Below, in pieces: positions 13,877-22,068 of a stretch of DNA of 64,000 nt. A program made the translations under genes and the position numbers. The notes beneath the pieces are model-generated. The model was not told the origin of the DNA. It searched no databases and saw only the letters and a program-made list of their open reading frames with translations. The DNA comes from Mytilus galloprovincialis (taxonomy: Eukaryota > Mollusca > Bivalvia > Mytilida > Mytilidae), in assembly GCF_965363235.1 (NCBI RefSeq), contig NC_134839.1, positions 62,029,560 through 62,093,559 of the forward strand, in the 5' to 3' direction. Each line of letters starts with the position of its first letter. Position 1 is the stretch's first letter.

Positions 13877-16800
13877 TTTGTATTCAATATTTGATATCTT
13901 TCAGGAAAAAATTAACTCCTGGAAGCAAACACACTTTGTTTACCAGGTCGGAGAGGACAATTTTTATCTGTTGTATGAAATCAAAATACAAGGCTGGAAT
14001 ATACTTGGAAGTGGTCCCAATGCTTCAGCCATGATTTACTCCTCTGAAGGCAGTAAGTAGATCAAAATAGTAGCAATCTCCTTATAAATGTACTTAAAAC
14101 TTATCAATAAAAACCTCCAAAGCAGTAAATACTAGTATTACGTAAAAATTAACTGCCCGTCCAATATTATTAGTTACACATTGTGCAATTGTCCTAATAC
14201 CAGAATTTATCGGGTCAATAAAATTCATTTCGGGTGAGACAAAGTCGAACCCGATATGAATTTTATTGATCCGATAAATCTATGAAATTTAAACACAAGG
14301 TTTATGACCATAAAAGGAAGGTAGGGATTGATTTTGGGTGTTTTGATCCCAACAGTGTAGGAATTGGGGTCCAAAAAGGGCCCGAATAAGCATTTTTCTT
14401 GGTTTTCGCACAATAACCTTAGTATAAGTAAACAGAAATCTATGAAACTTTAACATAAGGTCTATGACCACAAAAGAAAGGTTGGGATTGATTTTGGGAG
14501 TTTTAGTCTGTTTAGTTTAGAAAGTAGGGCCAAAAACAGGTCCCAAATAAGCATTTTTTTTGTTGTTTGCACAATAACTTTAGTATAAGTTGATAGAAAT
14601 CTATGAAATTTTAACACAAGGTTTATGACCACTAAAGGAATGTTTGGATTGATTTTGGGAGATTTGGTCCCAACAAATTAGAGTCCAAAAGGGTCCAAAA
14701 TTAAACTTTGTTTGATTTCATCAAAAAATGAATTATTGGGGTTCTTTTATATGCCAAATCTAACCGTGTATTCAGATTCTTAATTTTTTGTCCTGTTTTC
14801 AAATTGGTCTACATTAAGGTCCAAAGGGTCCAAAATTAAACTGAGCTTGATTTTAACAAAAATTGAATTCTTGGAGTTCTTTGATATGCTGAATCTAAAC
14901 ATGTACTTAGGTTTTTTTATTATGGGCTCAGTTTTCAAGTTGGTCCAAATCGGGCTCCAAAATTATTATATTAAGTATTGTGCAAAAGAAATCTTCAAAT
15001 GCACAATATTGTGCAATAGCAAGAAATTTTCAATTGCTCAGTATTGCGCAATAGCAAGAAATCTTCAATTGCACAGTATTGTGCAATAGCAAGAAATATC
15101 TAATTGCACAATATTGCGCAATAGCAAGAAATTTTCAATTGCACAGTTTTGCGCAATAGCAAGAAATATTCAATTGCACAGTATTGTCCTGTTTTCAAAT
15201 AGGTCTACATTAAGGTCCAAAGGGTCAAAAATTAAACTTTGTTTGATTTCAACAAAAATTGAACATATGGGGTTCTTCAATATGCTGAATCTAACCATGT
15301 ATTTAGATTTTTAATATTTGGGCCCGGCTATCAATTTGGTCCACATTGAGGTTTAAAGGGTCTAAAATTGAACATTATTTGATTTCATCAAAAATTGAAT
15401 CCTCGGGGTTCTAAGATATGCTGACTCTAACCATGTATTTAGATTTTGGATATTGGACCATAATAGGTAAATGTCCAATTTGAAATTATTAAGTTTTTAA
15501 GTTTAAGTTCTTAGACCACATTCATTCTCTGTCAGAAACCTATGTTGTGTCAACTATTTAATCACAATCCAAATTCAGAGATGTATCAAGCTTGAATGTT
15601 GTGTCCATACTTGCCCCAAATGTTCAGGGTTCTACCTCTGTGGTCGTATAAAGCTGTGTCCTGCAGAGCATCTGGTTATATTACATATTATTATATTCAA
15701 ATTCAATATTAGGACAATATCAACCAAATATATTTTAGATATTTAATCTAAAACTGTGAAAAATTAAAAATATTAGAACTATAAAGCAACTCAAATTTTA
15801 TTATTTTTATTAGGTCAATGGTATAAGGGAGATAATTCCAATTGCTGCAATAAATAAGGGAGAAAATTCCAATTGACGTAATAAAAAATTGTACTGAAAT
15901 TTATTAGGACAATATCAGCCAATCAAATTGCGAGAAATTACTCTAAATCAGGATAAATGAATCTACAACATGCTGTTTCAAAATAGATTGTGATGGGGGA
16001 TCGGAGGTATTCAAATTAATTACAGGTGGTTGCATTTTCTAGAAATTGAGACTAAAAGAAGTGTCTTCATGACAATCATTCGTTTAATTCTTGAAACTTT
16101 TTGAGAAAATTTATTGATTTATAGAAATGACTGCATCTTTTACATTTCTGAAAAAAGGAAAACATTGCTTGATTTAAAATTCATATGAATGAAATATTTT
16201 TTTTATAGTGCCAACAGCTGCACCTGGTAACGTATTAGCAGACGCTTTTAATTCAACTGCTATGGAGGTAACATGGGATGAAGTAGAAGATACCAGGGAG
16301 GTTATGAAAGGTCGTCTCTATGGTTACCAGGTTAGTAATGATTTAACTGAAAAGTTGTCAAAGTTTCTGGATACATAAAAACATATAACATGGAAATATG
16401 TGATTGAAAAGTAATGATGAAATAAATAGATATATGATTATATATAATATTATATACTTACTGTCACTGAGACCATCAGCAGAGGTTTTTTTATCATTTT
16501 TAGAAAGTTAATTAAAACACATATTTACCGAAATAAAAGACTACTTGTTTTATTTCATATTTAAAGAGAGTAGCAAGAGAAATGTATGAAATAACAATTA
16601 TTTACCAAACCAATTTCAATATAATTAATTATACATGTAAAAGCATGTGACGTTTTCCACTGGATTAATTTATAACTCTTGGAATGATTTATAAGATCAT
16701 ATATTCATCCTCTAGTTTCATATGTATTATGTCAGATTAATTTATATGGTCATAATTTGAAAAGTTGGGAGAGATAACACAACCGTTTTTCAGGGTTTAA

Positions 16801-19800
16801 AATGAAAACTTTTCTTTACCCCATAATGGTTCCTGCATGTGAGTCTTTTTTTTTTTTAATTTCAGATAAACTACTATTCTGATGATGATATTGAACCATT
16901 GTACAAGACATATATACGTTTCCCTGGACAAATGGGATCTGCTGTGTGTATTGGTCTATGGGCAGATTCTAACTTCTGGTTTCAAATTCAAGTGTATAAC
17001 ACTGCAGGACTTGGACCTGTCAGTGACTCTTACAAACAGGAAACTCTGCATTTTGGTATGTAAAATATACATGCTTAAAGTTGCATGTGATGATGCTGTA
17101 CTGTGTGATGCATTTCCAAATTAGTATTCATTTTTCTTTAGTTCCTGTTTACCAAATACTTAGAGTGTGGGTTTCATTAGTGAGCAATAGCTCAAAATTC
17201 TACTTGTTGGATATTAATCTTATACTTATAATGAATGAAAACAACATTGCTCTCAGTCCATCGGTAATAGGTAACATTTGTCAGAAATTTGATTATTATT
17301 AAACTTAAAAAGATTTGAATTAAAATAAAAAGATTTGGTATGAGACAACTCTCCATCCAAGTCACAATTTATAAAAGTAAACAATTTTAGGTCAAGAACC
17401 AATAAATTGTATATGAAAGTTAAACTATTATTGGTTTTGTTACAGCATCAAGATTATACCCAACAGAAGTAGCAGTATACTCACATTCAGCTACATCAGT
17501 TTTACTCAAATGGAGAGGTATTTTGATTGAATTTGACGAAGCAACTATTGTAAATTATAGGGTACGTTTTAATCTTATATATTTATGAATTTCTTGTTTA
17601 TTTTACAAGGTTAGATGTAGGAACTTATAGAGAATTTTATAAATAGAATATCATTTGAATATTTCAACCACTTTAATACCAGAGAGATTGACATCAGATA
17701 GGGATCTCTTGATATTACATTACCCTTTAGTGGAAAAGAGTTTAAGCACAAATTAAAATCATCAAATTTCTTAAAAGGACCTAACATGTTTGAAATTTAT
17801 CTTGGTATCTATGATGGGTTTATTTATATACCTGCAATACTAATCAAGAAATCATTAACTGGTATATTTTTATATTTTTGAGCTTCACAGATGTACTATA
17901 TAACAGAAGTATGAATTATTCCTCATTCCACAATTTAATTCTCAATGTTAGTATATAAATCAATTGTATGCCCAAAATATTACCTTTATTGCCGTTTTTT
18001 ACTTAGTCTAAAGGGATTAAAATGGATCAGAAAAAAATGGCTTAAATATTTATTGAAAAGCCTGATATTAAATGTAGTTAGAAAAAACTCTGAAAAATGA
18101 AAAAAATAACAAATGGAACATGTCAGATCATAAAAAAGAAGTGAGAAAATCAGGAGAGATCATTATAGTTTTCATTTAATAATGTGGCTATTAAAAGAGT
18201 TTCAATCTCTGAAATTATATGTTTATGATCAAATAAAACATTTTTATATAGAATATGACCCTACAATGATTAAAAATATACATGCATCATCTATATACAT
18301 AAAATTGTATCTTTCAGTTGTATCTTTGGCCTTCAAATGAGCACTTTAGATCAGCAGAAGAAATTGACACTGATGGACTGGTCACTTCTTATATCCTAAC
18401 CAATTTGAAGAAAGGAATTATCTATGCAGTTAGAATAGCAGCAATAAGTGATGGTGGTGAAGGCAAAAAGTCTATTACACTTTATTTCACATTGACAGGT
18501 AAAGGTCTAGATAGTTCAATATCTGGTAACATATCAAACTGTTTGTTTTCCCAGATGACATGCATGAATAAATTTAAAAACACTTGATTTTACACATTGA
18601 TAGGTCAATTTGATTCTTTTTTTATCTACATTTACAGATATACTATTTCTTTTCAAAGTGACCTCAATAATTACATATTATTTGCAAATTGACCTATATG
18701 ATCAATATGACTCCTTGCTGTTTTAACCTTTTGTGATTTTTGCCTTTTATCTTGAAAAGTATCATTTTATTAATAAACAGATAAAACTATGTCCAACTGA
18801 AATAATTAGCATGACAAGACTTTGATCTCACTCTTCACAAGTAATCTTGTTTCTATGTATCAAGTATCAATTGTATGTAAAAATATCAGATGAGCAATAC
18901 ATTTCATTTACATACATTTCATTTTGTTATTAGCTCACCTGACCTGAAAGGTCAAGTGAGCTTTTCTCATCACTTGGCGTCCGTTGTCCGGCGTCCAGTG
19001 TCTTGCGTTCGTCGTCCGTAAACTTTTACAAAAATCTTCTCCTCTGAAACTATTGGGCCAAATTTAACCAAACTTGACCACAATCATCCTAGGTGTATCT
19101 AGTTTAAAAAATGTGTCTGATGACCTGGCCATCAAACCGAGATGGCCACCATGGCTAAAAATAAAACGCAAGGGTAAAATGTATATTTTGGCTTATATCT
19201 TTAAAACCAAAGCATTTAGAGCAAATCTGACATGGTGTAAAATTGTTGATCAGGTCAGGATCTATCTGCCCTGAAATTTTCAGACAAATCGGACAACCTG
19301 TTGTTGGGTTGCTGCCCCTGAATTGGCAATTTTAAGGAGATTTTTAAGCTTTTGGTTATTATCTTGAATACTATTATAGATAGAGATAAACTGTAAACAG
19401 CAATAATGTTCAGCAAAATAAGACCTACAAATAAGTCAACATGACCAAAATTGTCAGTCAACCCCTTAAGGAGTTATTGCCCTTTATAGTCAATTTTTTT
19501 TTTTTTTTGTAACTTGTACAAAAATCTTCTTCTCTGAAACTACTGGGCCAAATTTTAACTTACTTGGCCACAATCATAATTGTGGTATATAGTTTAAAAA
19601 ATGTGTCTGATGACCCCAACTACCAAACAAAATGGCAGACATGGCTAAAATTAGAACATAGTGGTAAAATGCAGTTTTTGCTTTATATCTTTGAAACTTA
19701 GACATTTAGTGCAAATCTTTCAAGATTTAAATGTCCATCAGAATAAGATCTATCCCCTCACATATTTTCAGATGAATCCTACAACCCGTTGTTGGGTTGC

Positions 19801-20400
19801 TGCCCTAAAATTGGTAATTTTAAGGAAATTTTGCAGTTTTTGGTTATTATCTTGAATACTATTATAGATAGAGATAAACTGTAAAGTACAAGTAAGTCAA
19901 CATGACCAAAATTGTCAGAGAATCCCTTAAGGAGTTATTGTCCTTTATAGTCAATATTGAACAACTTTTTGTCATTTTTGTAACTTGTACAAAAATCTTC
20001 TTTTCTAAAACTATGGGCCAAATTTAACCAAATTAACCAAATTTGGCCACAATCATTACTAGGGTATCTATTTTTAAAAAAAGTGTCTAATGACCCCGCC
20101 TACCAACCAAGATGGCCGACATCAGTAAATACAGTAACAGGTGAGCGACACAGGCTCTTGAGAGCCTCTAGTTCCTTTTGTTGCTATCATATCTATATAT
20201 ACCCTTTATCCTATTTATATATACCCATTGTCTTTTACATACAGTTAGTTTTAAATGTTGTTTTTATAATAATTGTAGGTGGCTCCAATGTAGCTATTGA
20301 TCAGACATTAACAGAATTCAGAGCTGGAGGAGATGCAGTTTACATGTCCGTCTTTCTACTGATTGGTTCTATAGTGATGTCCATTATTTCCTGGTTATAA
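1103..20400 (+). CDS. CNTN: contactin-family Ig/FN3 GPI-anchored cell-adhesion protein, 3' part of gene (17 exons)
   Basis: Contactins are neuronal and glial cell-surface adhesion proteins with six Ig and four FN3 domains, held to the membrane by a GPI anchor. Seventeen exons seen here join in phase to 929 residues: 1103-1336, 3786-3894, 4419-4618, 5315-5584, 5989-6267, 6684-6850, 7447-7573, 8797-8979, 9634-9786, 10957-11051, 13017-13112, 13905-14052, 16209-16330, 16866-17055, 17446-17561, 18318-18498, 20279-20400. Every boundary is AG...GT and every phase sums correctly. Order: C-terminal half of Ig2, complete Ig3-Ig6 with paired cysteines and tryptophans, FN3 1-4, then a short stretch ending in a hydrophobic tail with no cytoplasmic residues, as in GPI-anchor signals. 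The family-typical motif AISDGGEG is in FN3-4. The N-terminal exons (signal peptide, Ig1) are outside the window. Domain order and the GPI tail favour contactin over Dscam, neuroglian or other Ig/FN3 proteins, which have transmembrane and cytoplasmic parts. Confidence 0.93.
1511..2772 (+). repeat. long dispersed repeat, AGCTCACCTG...CTCTAG family, copy 1
   Basis: Opens with agctcacctg, which forms a hairpin with the following ...aagtgag. It holds two diverged copies of a roughly 500-bp unit (from acaaaaatcttc to cccctttatagtc) and ends with a 6-bp-stem hairpin (AGGCTC/GAGCCT, 2753-2768) immediately before CTAG. A second full copy is at 18931-20171 and a 3' fragment at 23190-23518. No coding capacity. 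It sits in a contactin intron. The same kind of sequence is widespread in bivalve genomes. Confidence 0.8.
2857..2987 (+). repeat. short interspersed repeat (SINE-like), type B
   Basis: From gaaggacgcctctgg to attccccatttccattctc. A related copy is at 41433-41572. The size, the sharp boundaries and the shared 3' tail suggest a SINE or SINE tail, but no clear Pol III A and B boxes were confirmed by eye. Confidence 0.6.
3050..3600 (+). repeat. degenerate tandem repeat in contactin intron
   Basis: Three diverged units of about 150 bp, each with an ...aactaaatgttat..., a tatacacattgct... and a catcactttgattg...-type segment. No coding potential seen. This is the last part of the intron before the exon at 3786. 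Confidence 0.5.
3786..3894 (+). CDS. CNTN: contactin exon: start of Ig3
   Basis: Acceptor AG at 3784-3785, donor GTAAGT after 3894. The 37 residues run from the Ig2-Ig3 linker to the first cysteine of Ig3 (MECFAYG). The exon is too short to stand out as an ORF; it is called from splice sites and phase (enters with one base carried over, leaves with two). Confidence 0.85.
4419..4618 (+). CDS. CNTN: contactin exon: rest of Ig3
   Basis: Acceptor tgtttcAG at 4417-4418, donor GTATAT after 4618. Contains the Ig3 core tryptophan (YQWAR) and the D-x-G-x-Y-x-C motif (DEGNYLCMV). About 110 bp upstream, positions 4250-4400 carry short duplicated segments of intron (aaaactttacaaacatttac). Confidence 0.9.
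5006..5173. mobile_element. MITE with TA target duplication, copy 1
   Basis: Ends are CACCTTATCGC and its reverse complement GCGATAAGGTG, each flanked by TA (5004-5005, 5174-5175). A second copy with the same ends and similar interior is at 42686-42848. TA duplication and short inverted ends fit a Tc1/mariner-superfamily MITE. It lies in the contactin intron between 4618 and 5315. Confidence 0.75.
5315..5584 (+). CDS. CNTN: contactin exon: Ig4
   Basis: A whole Ig domain in one 1-1 phase exon. First cysteine in WTCEASG, tryptophan in SWYKDG, second cysteine in GMYQCAAEN. LGSDLTWTC closely resembles the start of Ig4 in vertebrate contactins. Acceptor ttttttttAG at 5313-5314, donor GTGAGT after 5584. 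Confidence 0.93.
5989..6267 (+). CDS. CNTN: contactin exon: Ig5
   Basis: A whole Ig domain in one 1-1 phase exon: ECRPEAAPAPTIEWY around the first cysteine and tryptophan, GVYRCKATN around the second cysteine. An N-glycosylation sequon is present (GNITIE). Acceptor attttcAG at 5987-5988, donor GTTTGT after 6267. Confidence 0.93.
6684..6850 (+). CDS. CNTN: contactin exon: first half of Ig6
   Basis: Encodes the first Ig6 cysteine (IRCEASYD) and the DLVYVWNLNG core, matching the DLTFVW segment of vertebrate contactin Ig6. Sequons NET and NIT are present. The donor CAG|GTAACT at 6850 is followed 70 bp later by nine copies of a 46-bp repeat, each with a similar CAG|GTAATA site. Confidence 0.9.
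6923..7336 (+). repeat. 46-bp minisatellite, nine copies
   Basis: Nine head-to-tail 46-bp units starting gccttcaggtaatactgtg at 6923, 6969, 7015, 7061, 7107, 7153, 7199, 7245 and 7291. Units are nearly identical; the main variable site is acATaa or acCTaa. Every unit contains TTCAG|GTAATA, a good match to a 5' splice site. The array lies in the short intron that splits contactin Ig6. Confidence 0.95.
7337..7415. repeat. fragment of dispersed element (cacctaagtaca end)
   Basis: About 70 bp similar to 54570-54626 (caaggagtc..aacat, then cctcacctaagtacat). At the other site this sequence forms one end of an inverted-repeat element, so here it is probably a stranded end. Confidence 0.5.
7447..7573 (+). 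CDS. CNTN: contactin exon: second half of Ig6
   Basis: Phase 0 entry after acceptor attttcAG at 7445-7446. Encodes the second Ig6 cysteine (GGTYECIAK) and the last strand. Donor GTATGA after 7573. The split Ig6 (two exons) is consistent with the in-frame join to 6850. Confidence 0.9.
7812..7895 (+). repeat. 28-bp tandem repeat, three copies
   Basis: Three units of 28 bp with core tttctcaatgcacgcaagat, differing at two or three positions, starting at 7812, 7840 and 7868. In the contactin intron after Ig6. Confidence 0.85.
8797..8979 (+). CDS. CNTN: contactin exon: FN3-1, first half
   Basis: Starts with GPPSEPAGV, the typical Ig-to-FN3 linker with a proline pair as in vertebrate contactins (GPPGPP). 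The FN3 tryptophan is in RINWFPG, and the C-strand tyrosines are in DYYTIQSR. Donor GTAAGT after 8979, leaving one base. Confidence 0.9.
9634..9786 (+). CDS. CNTN: contactin exon: FN3-1, second half
   Basis: Acceptor tatattttAG at 9632-9633. Contains YLVKNLKPGNVYQFRVAAKN, the FN3 L-x-P-x-x-x-Y-x-x-R-V-x-A-x-N signature. Donor GTAAAT after 9786. Confidence 0.92.
9812..9955 (+). repeat. short interspersed repeat (SINE-like), type A
   Basis: Runs from ggggccctttatagcttgct to ggcactcataccacatctt. Related copies or pieces are at 12526-12625, 22019-22068, 39338-39402 and 48635-48782. The conserved 3' half is what is usually left when only tails survive. Starts 25 bp after the exon that ends at 9786. 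Confidence 0.65.
10957..11051 (+). CDS. CNTN: contactin exon: FN3-2, first part
   Basis: Acceptor tatttcAG at 10955-10956, donor GTAAGT after 11051 (phase 0). Encodes the FN3-2 start, ending in the strand-B tryptophan (LHIIWN). It corresponds to the APNVAPS...LTITW segment of vertebrate contactins. Confidence 0.85.
11625..12503. mobile_element. PIF/Harbinger-like non-autonomous element with 38-bp inverted ends
   Basis: The left end starts GGGACTTTTCATTATTTATC and the right end reads as its near-perfect inverse (GATAAGTCCC at 12494-12503, preceded by ccaggtaaataat). Both are flanked by TTA (11622-11624, 12504-12506). A 3-bp TTA duplication with GGG-type ends is characteristic of PIF/Harbinger. 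The 879-bp interior has G-runs and C-runs near both ends and no transposase ORF. Located in a contactin intron. Confidence 0.75.
13017..13112 (+). CDS. CNTN: contactin exon: FN3-2, middle part
   Basis: A 32-codon phase 0-0 exon: EMPYEDRGHQSGGYMVYWR, then a charged loop. Acceptor ccatttagg-type AG at 13015-13016. The donor AAG|GTAAGT at 13112 runs straight into a degenerate repeat rich in ACTAGT. Confidence 0.85.
13113..13290 (+). repeat. degenerate ACTAGTT tandem repeat at a splice donor
   Basis: Seven or so units of roughly 20-30 bp built on cagtcaaactagttctaaata start within the donor sequence itself (GTAAGTCAAACTAGTTC). Unit length varies, and the array fades out near 13290. Confidence 0.75.
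13842..13873 (+). repeat. poly-A run of 32
   Basis: Uninterrupted A residues 31 bp upstream of the exon that starts at 13905. Length is likely to vary between alleles and to be uncertain in an assembly. Confidence 0.95.
13905..14052 (+). CDS. CNTN: contactin exon: FN3-2, last part
   Basis: Encodes YEIKIQGWNILGSGPNA, the FN3 F/G-strand signature. Acceptor atctttcAG at 13903-13904, donor GTAAGT after 14052. A run of 32 A residues (13842-13873) lies just upstream of the acceptor tract. Confidence 0.9.
14205..14279. repeat. 24-bp-arm hairpin at the edge of a repeat array
   Basis: Arms 14205-14228 and 14256-14279 are reverse complements with one mismatch (atttatcgggtcaataaaat / attttattgatccgataaat), with an inner TCGGGT/ACCCGA stem. 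It adjoins the end of the 14280-15680 repeat, so it is probably the end of an element rather than an RNA gene. Confidence 0.7.
14280..15680 (-). repeat. composite long repeat (GTCGTATA family), copy 1, reversed
   Basis: Same modules as copies at 35189-37128 and 58783-60730 but in reverse order: roughly 150-180 bp units (ctatgaaatttaaacacaagg... to ...tttcgcacaataac), then roughly 250 bp units (gattttcatcaaaaaattgaat...), then six 35-bp units with TTGCACAATATTGTGCAA palindromes (14986-15187), then the head module ending ggtcgtataaagctgtgtcc. No coding function. In the contactin intron between 14052 and 16209. Confidence 0.8.
16209..16330 (+). CDS. CNTN: contactin exon: FN3-3, first half
   Basis: Acceptor ttttatAG at 16207-16208, donor GTTAGT after 16330 (phase 0). 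Encodes TAAPGNVLADAFNSTAMEV and the strand-B tryptophan (VTWDEV), ending at GYQ. One N-glycosylation sequon (NST). Confidence 0.9.
16866..17055 (+). CDS. CNTN: contactin exon: FN3-3, second half
   Basis: Acceptor aatttcAG at 16864-16865, donor GTATGT after 17055. Encodes FWFQIQVYNTAGLGPVS, the FN3 G-strand signature (human contactins have VGACNSAGCGPPS at the same place). Confidence 0.92.
17446..17561 (+). CDS. CNTN: contactin exon: FN3-4, first half
   Basis: Acceptor ttgttacAG at 17444-17445, donor GTACGT after 17561 (phase 0). Encodes the FN3-4 start with tryptophan in VLLKWRG, ending at the NYR of strand C. Confidence 0.9.
18318..18498 (+). CDS. CNTN: contactin exon: FN3-4, second half
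   Basis: Acceptor atctttcAG at 18316-18317, donor GTAAAG after 18498. Encodes YAVRIAAISDGGEGKKS; the SDGGEG segment is shared by contactin FN3-4 domains. Confidence 0.92.
18931..20171 (+). repeat. long dispersed repeat, AGCTCACCTG...CTCTAG family, copy 2
   Basis: Opens tagctcacctgacctgaaaggtcaagtgagc, a 12-bp-arm hairpin. Holds about 2.3 units of the roughly 500-bp internal repeat and ends AGGCTC-ttga-GAGCCT followed by CTAG. Full-length sister of 1511-2772. Fills most of the last contactin intron and stops about 107 bp before the last exon. Confidence 0.8.
20279..20400 (+). CDS. CNTN: contactin last exon: GPI-anchor signal and stop
   Basis: Acceptor aattgtAG at 20277-20278, stop TAA at 20398-20400. 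Forty residues: a short spacer, small residues (RAGGDA) that could hold the GPI attachment site, then about 18 hydrophobic residues ending FLLIGSIVMSIISWL with nothing after them. This is the standard layout of a GPI-anchor signal. The exact attachment residue is an inference. Confidence 0.9.
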
Positions 20401-21348
20401 ATTAAAACAAAGCAGATAATTATCAAATTATTCTAGTCCTTCTTAATAAATCTTTTATTAAAAGACAATGAAAAATACTTTTTTGGTATATTTTACATGT
20501 AATTTTTCATATTTTTTTTATATTTTTTTATATGTCTTTATTATATTTGGAGACAGAATCTCTTAGAATTGACATATGATATGAAAGCTATGATGACTCT
20601 TATCATAGTTTGACTATCTTTAGGATTATGAGTCTTCCAATATAGATTATATTATGAAAATCAAAAGTCAGTTATGGATAGTGTTGAAACGTAATTGTAT
20701 ATTGTTAATTTTTTATATTAATCTTTTTAGCAGGAGCTTGCCATATCAGCATTCTTGTAGACAGGTTGTTTAACTTCCATTAATTTTTTGAATTGTTTTG
20801 AAGTAAGAAATTAGAAGATTCCCATGGCTATGCAATTATATCTATACACTGCATGTTTTCCTTCATAATGTAGTTGTAAATAGTTGTGTTAATATAACAA
20901 TGTACATAGTTTTTGTATTGAAAACATTAATTTGCAACGTTTAAGAGAATACTGAAAAAAAAAAATACATGTTTAATTGATATTAGAATTTTAGATCTAT
21001 AATAACTCTTGGGATACAAAATTTCAATTGTATTGATAGACTAAGATATAACAATAGGCTTATATTCAAAACCAGTTAGTAGACATGTTCCAAATTAATT
21101 TGATCATTTCACAATTTTTGCTTCTAAAAATGCATAAATTAATGAATTTAGATTTCACTTGAGAAGAAAATGAATAAAGATGATAAAGCGTGTGATAAGT
21201 TATATATATTGACCAGATTTCAAAAACACTACTAGGGGTATTTAAAATAAAACTTAATTCATGATTGTTATAAAAAGTCTATAACTTAAGGATAATTTCA
21301 AATCATTAGCTGTGGAAAGTAGTGAATTTTGCTTTAATTAAAATCTAT
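20401..21348 (+). other. contactin 3' UTR and 3' flank
   Basis: AT-rich, with no ORF of note. ATTAAA at 20401-20406 and AATAAA at 20445-20450, directly after the stop codon, are candidate poly(A) signals. The real 3' end cannot be fixed from sequence. Confidence 0.5.
20445..20450 (+). terminator. candidate poly(A) signal AATAAA of contactin
   Basis: First AATAAA after the stop at 20400, 45 bases downstream. Many AT-rich alternatives follow, so this is a candidate only. Confidence 0.35.
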
Positions 21349-21350
21349 TA

Positions 21351-21721
21351 CAGTGACTTGACTGTTAGTGTTGCTCTCCACCAATTGCAACTCATTCAAA
21401 AAATTCTGACCAAATTGCAATTTGTTTTATAAAATCAAATTGTTCAACAGGTCAGATATTTGAACAAACTGCTGTAGAAAACCACAGCCCAGTCATGAAA
21501 GTGCAAGGTGATAAAATAAAACATACTTACAATCCTATAAGACTTTAACTCCACTTGAATGATGTTATTTCAAAATTAGTCAAACTTAACTAATTTAGTC
21601 ATATCATTCAAGTGGAGTTAAAGTCTTATAGGATTGTAAGTATGTTTTATTTTATCACCTTACACTTTCTCATTTTGACTAAACAATTTGTTCAATATTC
21701 TGACTAACAGTCAAGACACTG
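21351..21721. mobile_element. foldback MITE with TA target duplication and 67-bp near-perfect arms
   Basis: Outer ends CAGTGACTTGACTGTTAG and the inverse CTAACAGTCAAGACACTG are flanked by TA (21349-21350, 21722-21723). Inside, 21497-21563 and 21603-21669 are reverse complements over 67 bp with one mismatch, around a 39-bp loop. TA duplication and CAGTG ends suggest a Tc1/mariner-type foldback MITE. No ORF. The left half carries an extra segment not mirrored on the right. Confidence 0.85.
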
Positions 21722-22018
21722 TAGTACCATTGTGTTCTTTCAAAAGCTCATGAAAGGTTGTGTTTATGAAGTTAAATTTTCACCACAATTGTGTTTATTT
21801 TAAGTTACATTCCAAGCAATCAAGAGCACATATCAAAATGTTTTATATATATTATATATATGTTGTATTTTACAAATATTATTCATTATATATTTTTTTA
21901 ATACTCTTGTTAAGCATTTTTAAACCACTAAGGTCAAAGATTGTGTAGCTGTTTATTTTATATATAATTCTATAACTTTCTGTCATTATTGATGAAAAAT
22001 ATGTGCATGTCATTTTTT

Positions 22019-22068
22019 GGGGCTATTTATAGCTTGCTGTTCAGTATGAGCCAAGGCTCCGTGTAACT
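22019..22068 (+). repeat. short interspersed repeat type A, head fragment
   Basis: ggggctatttatagcttgctgttcagtatgagccaaggctccgtg-like head of the element seen in full at 9812-9955; the tail is missing. Confidence 0.55.

Noticed and set aside
14847..15314. ORFs with repeated NSKKFSIAQ segments
   Set aside because: Translation of the 35-bp palindromic units; differs between units by repeat mutations, not by codon position.
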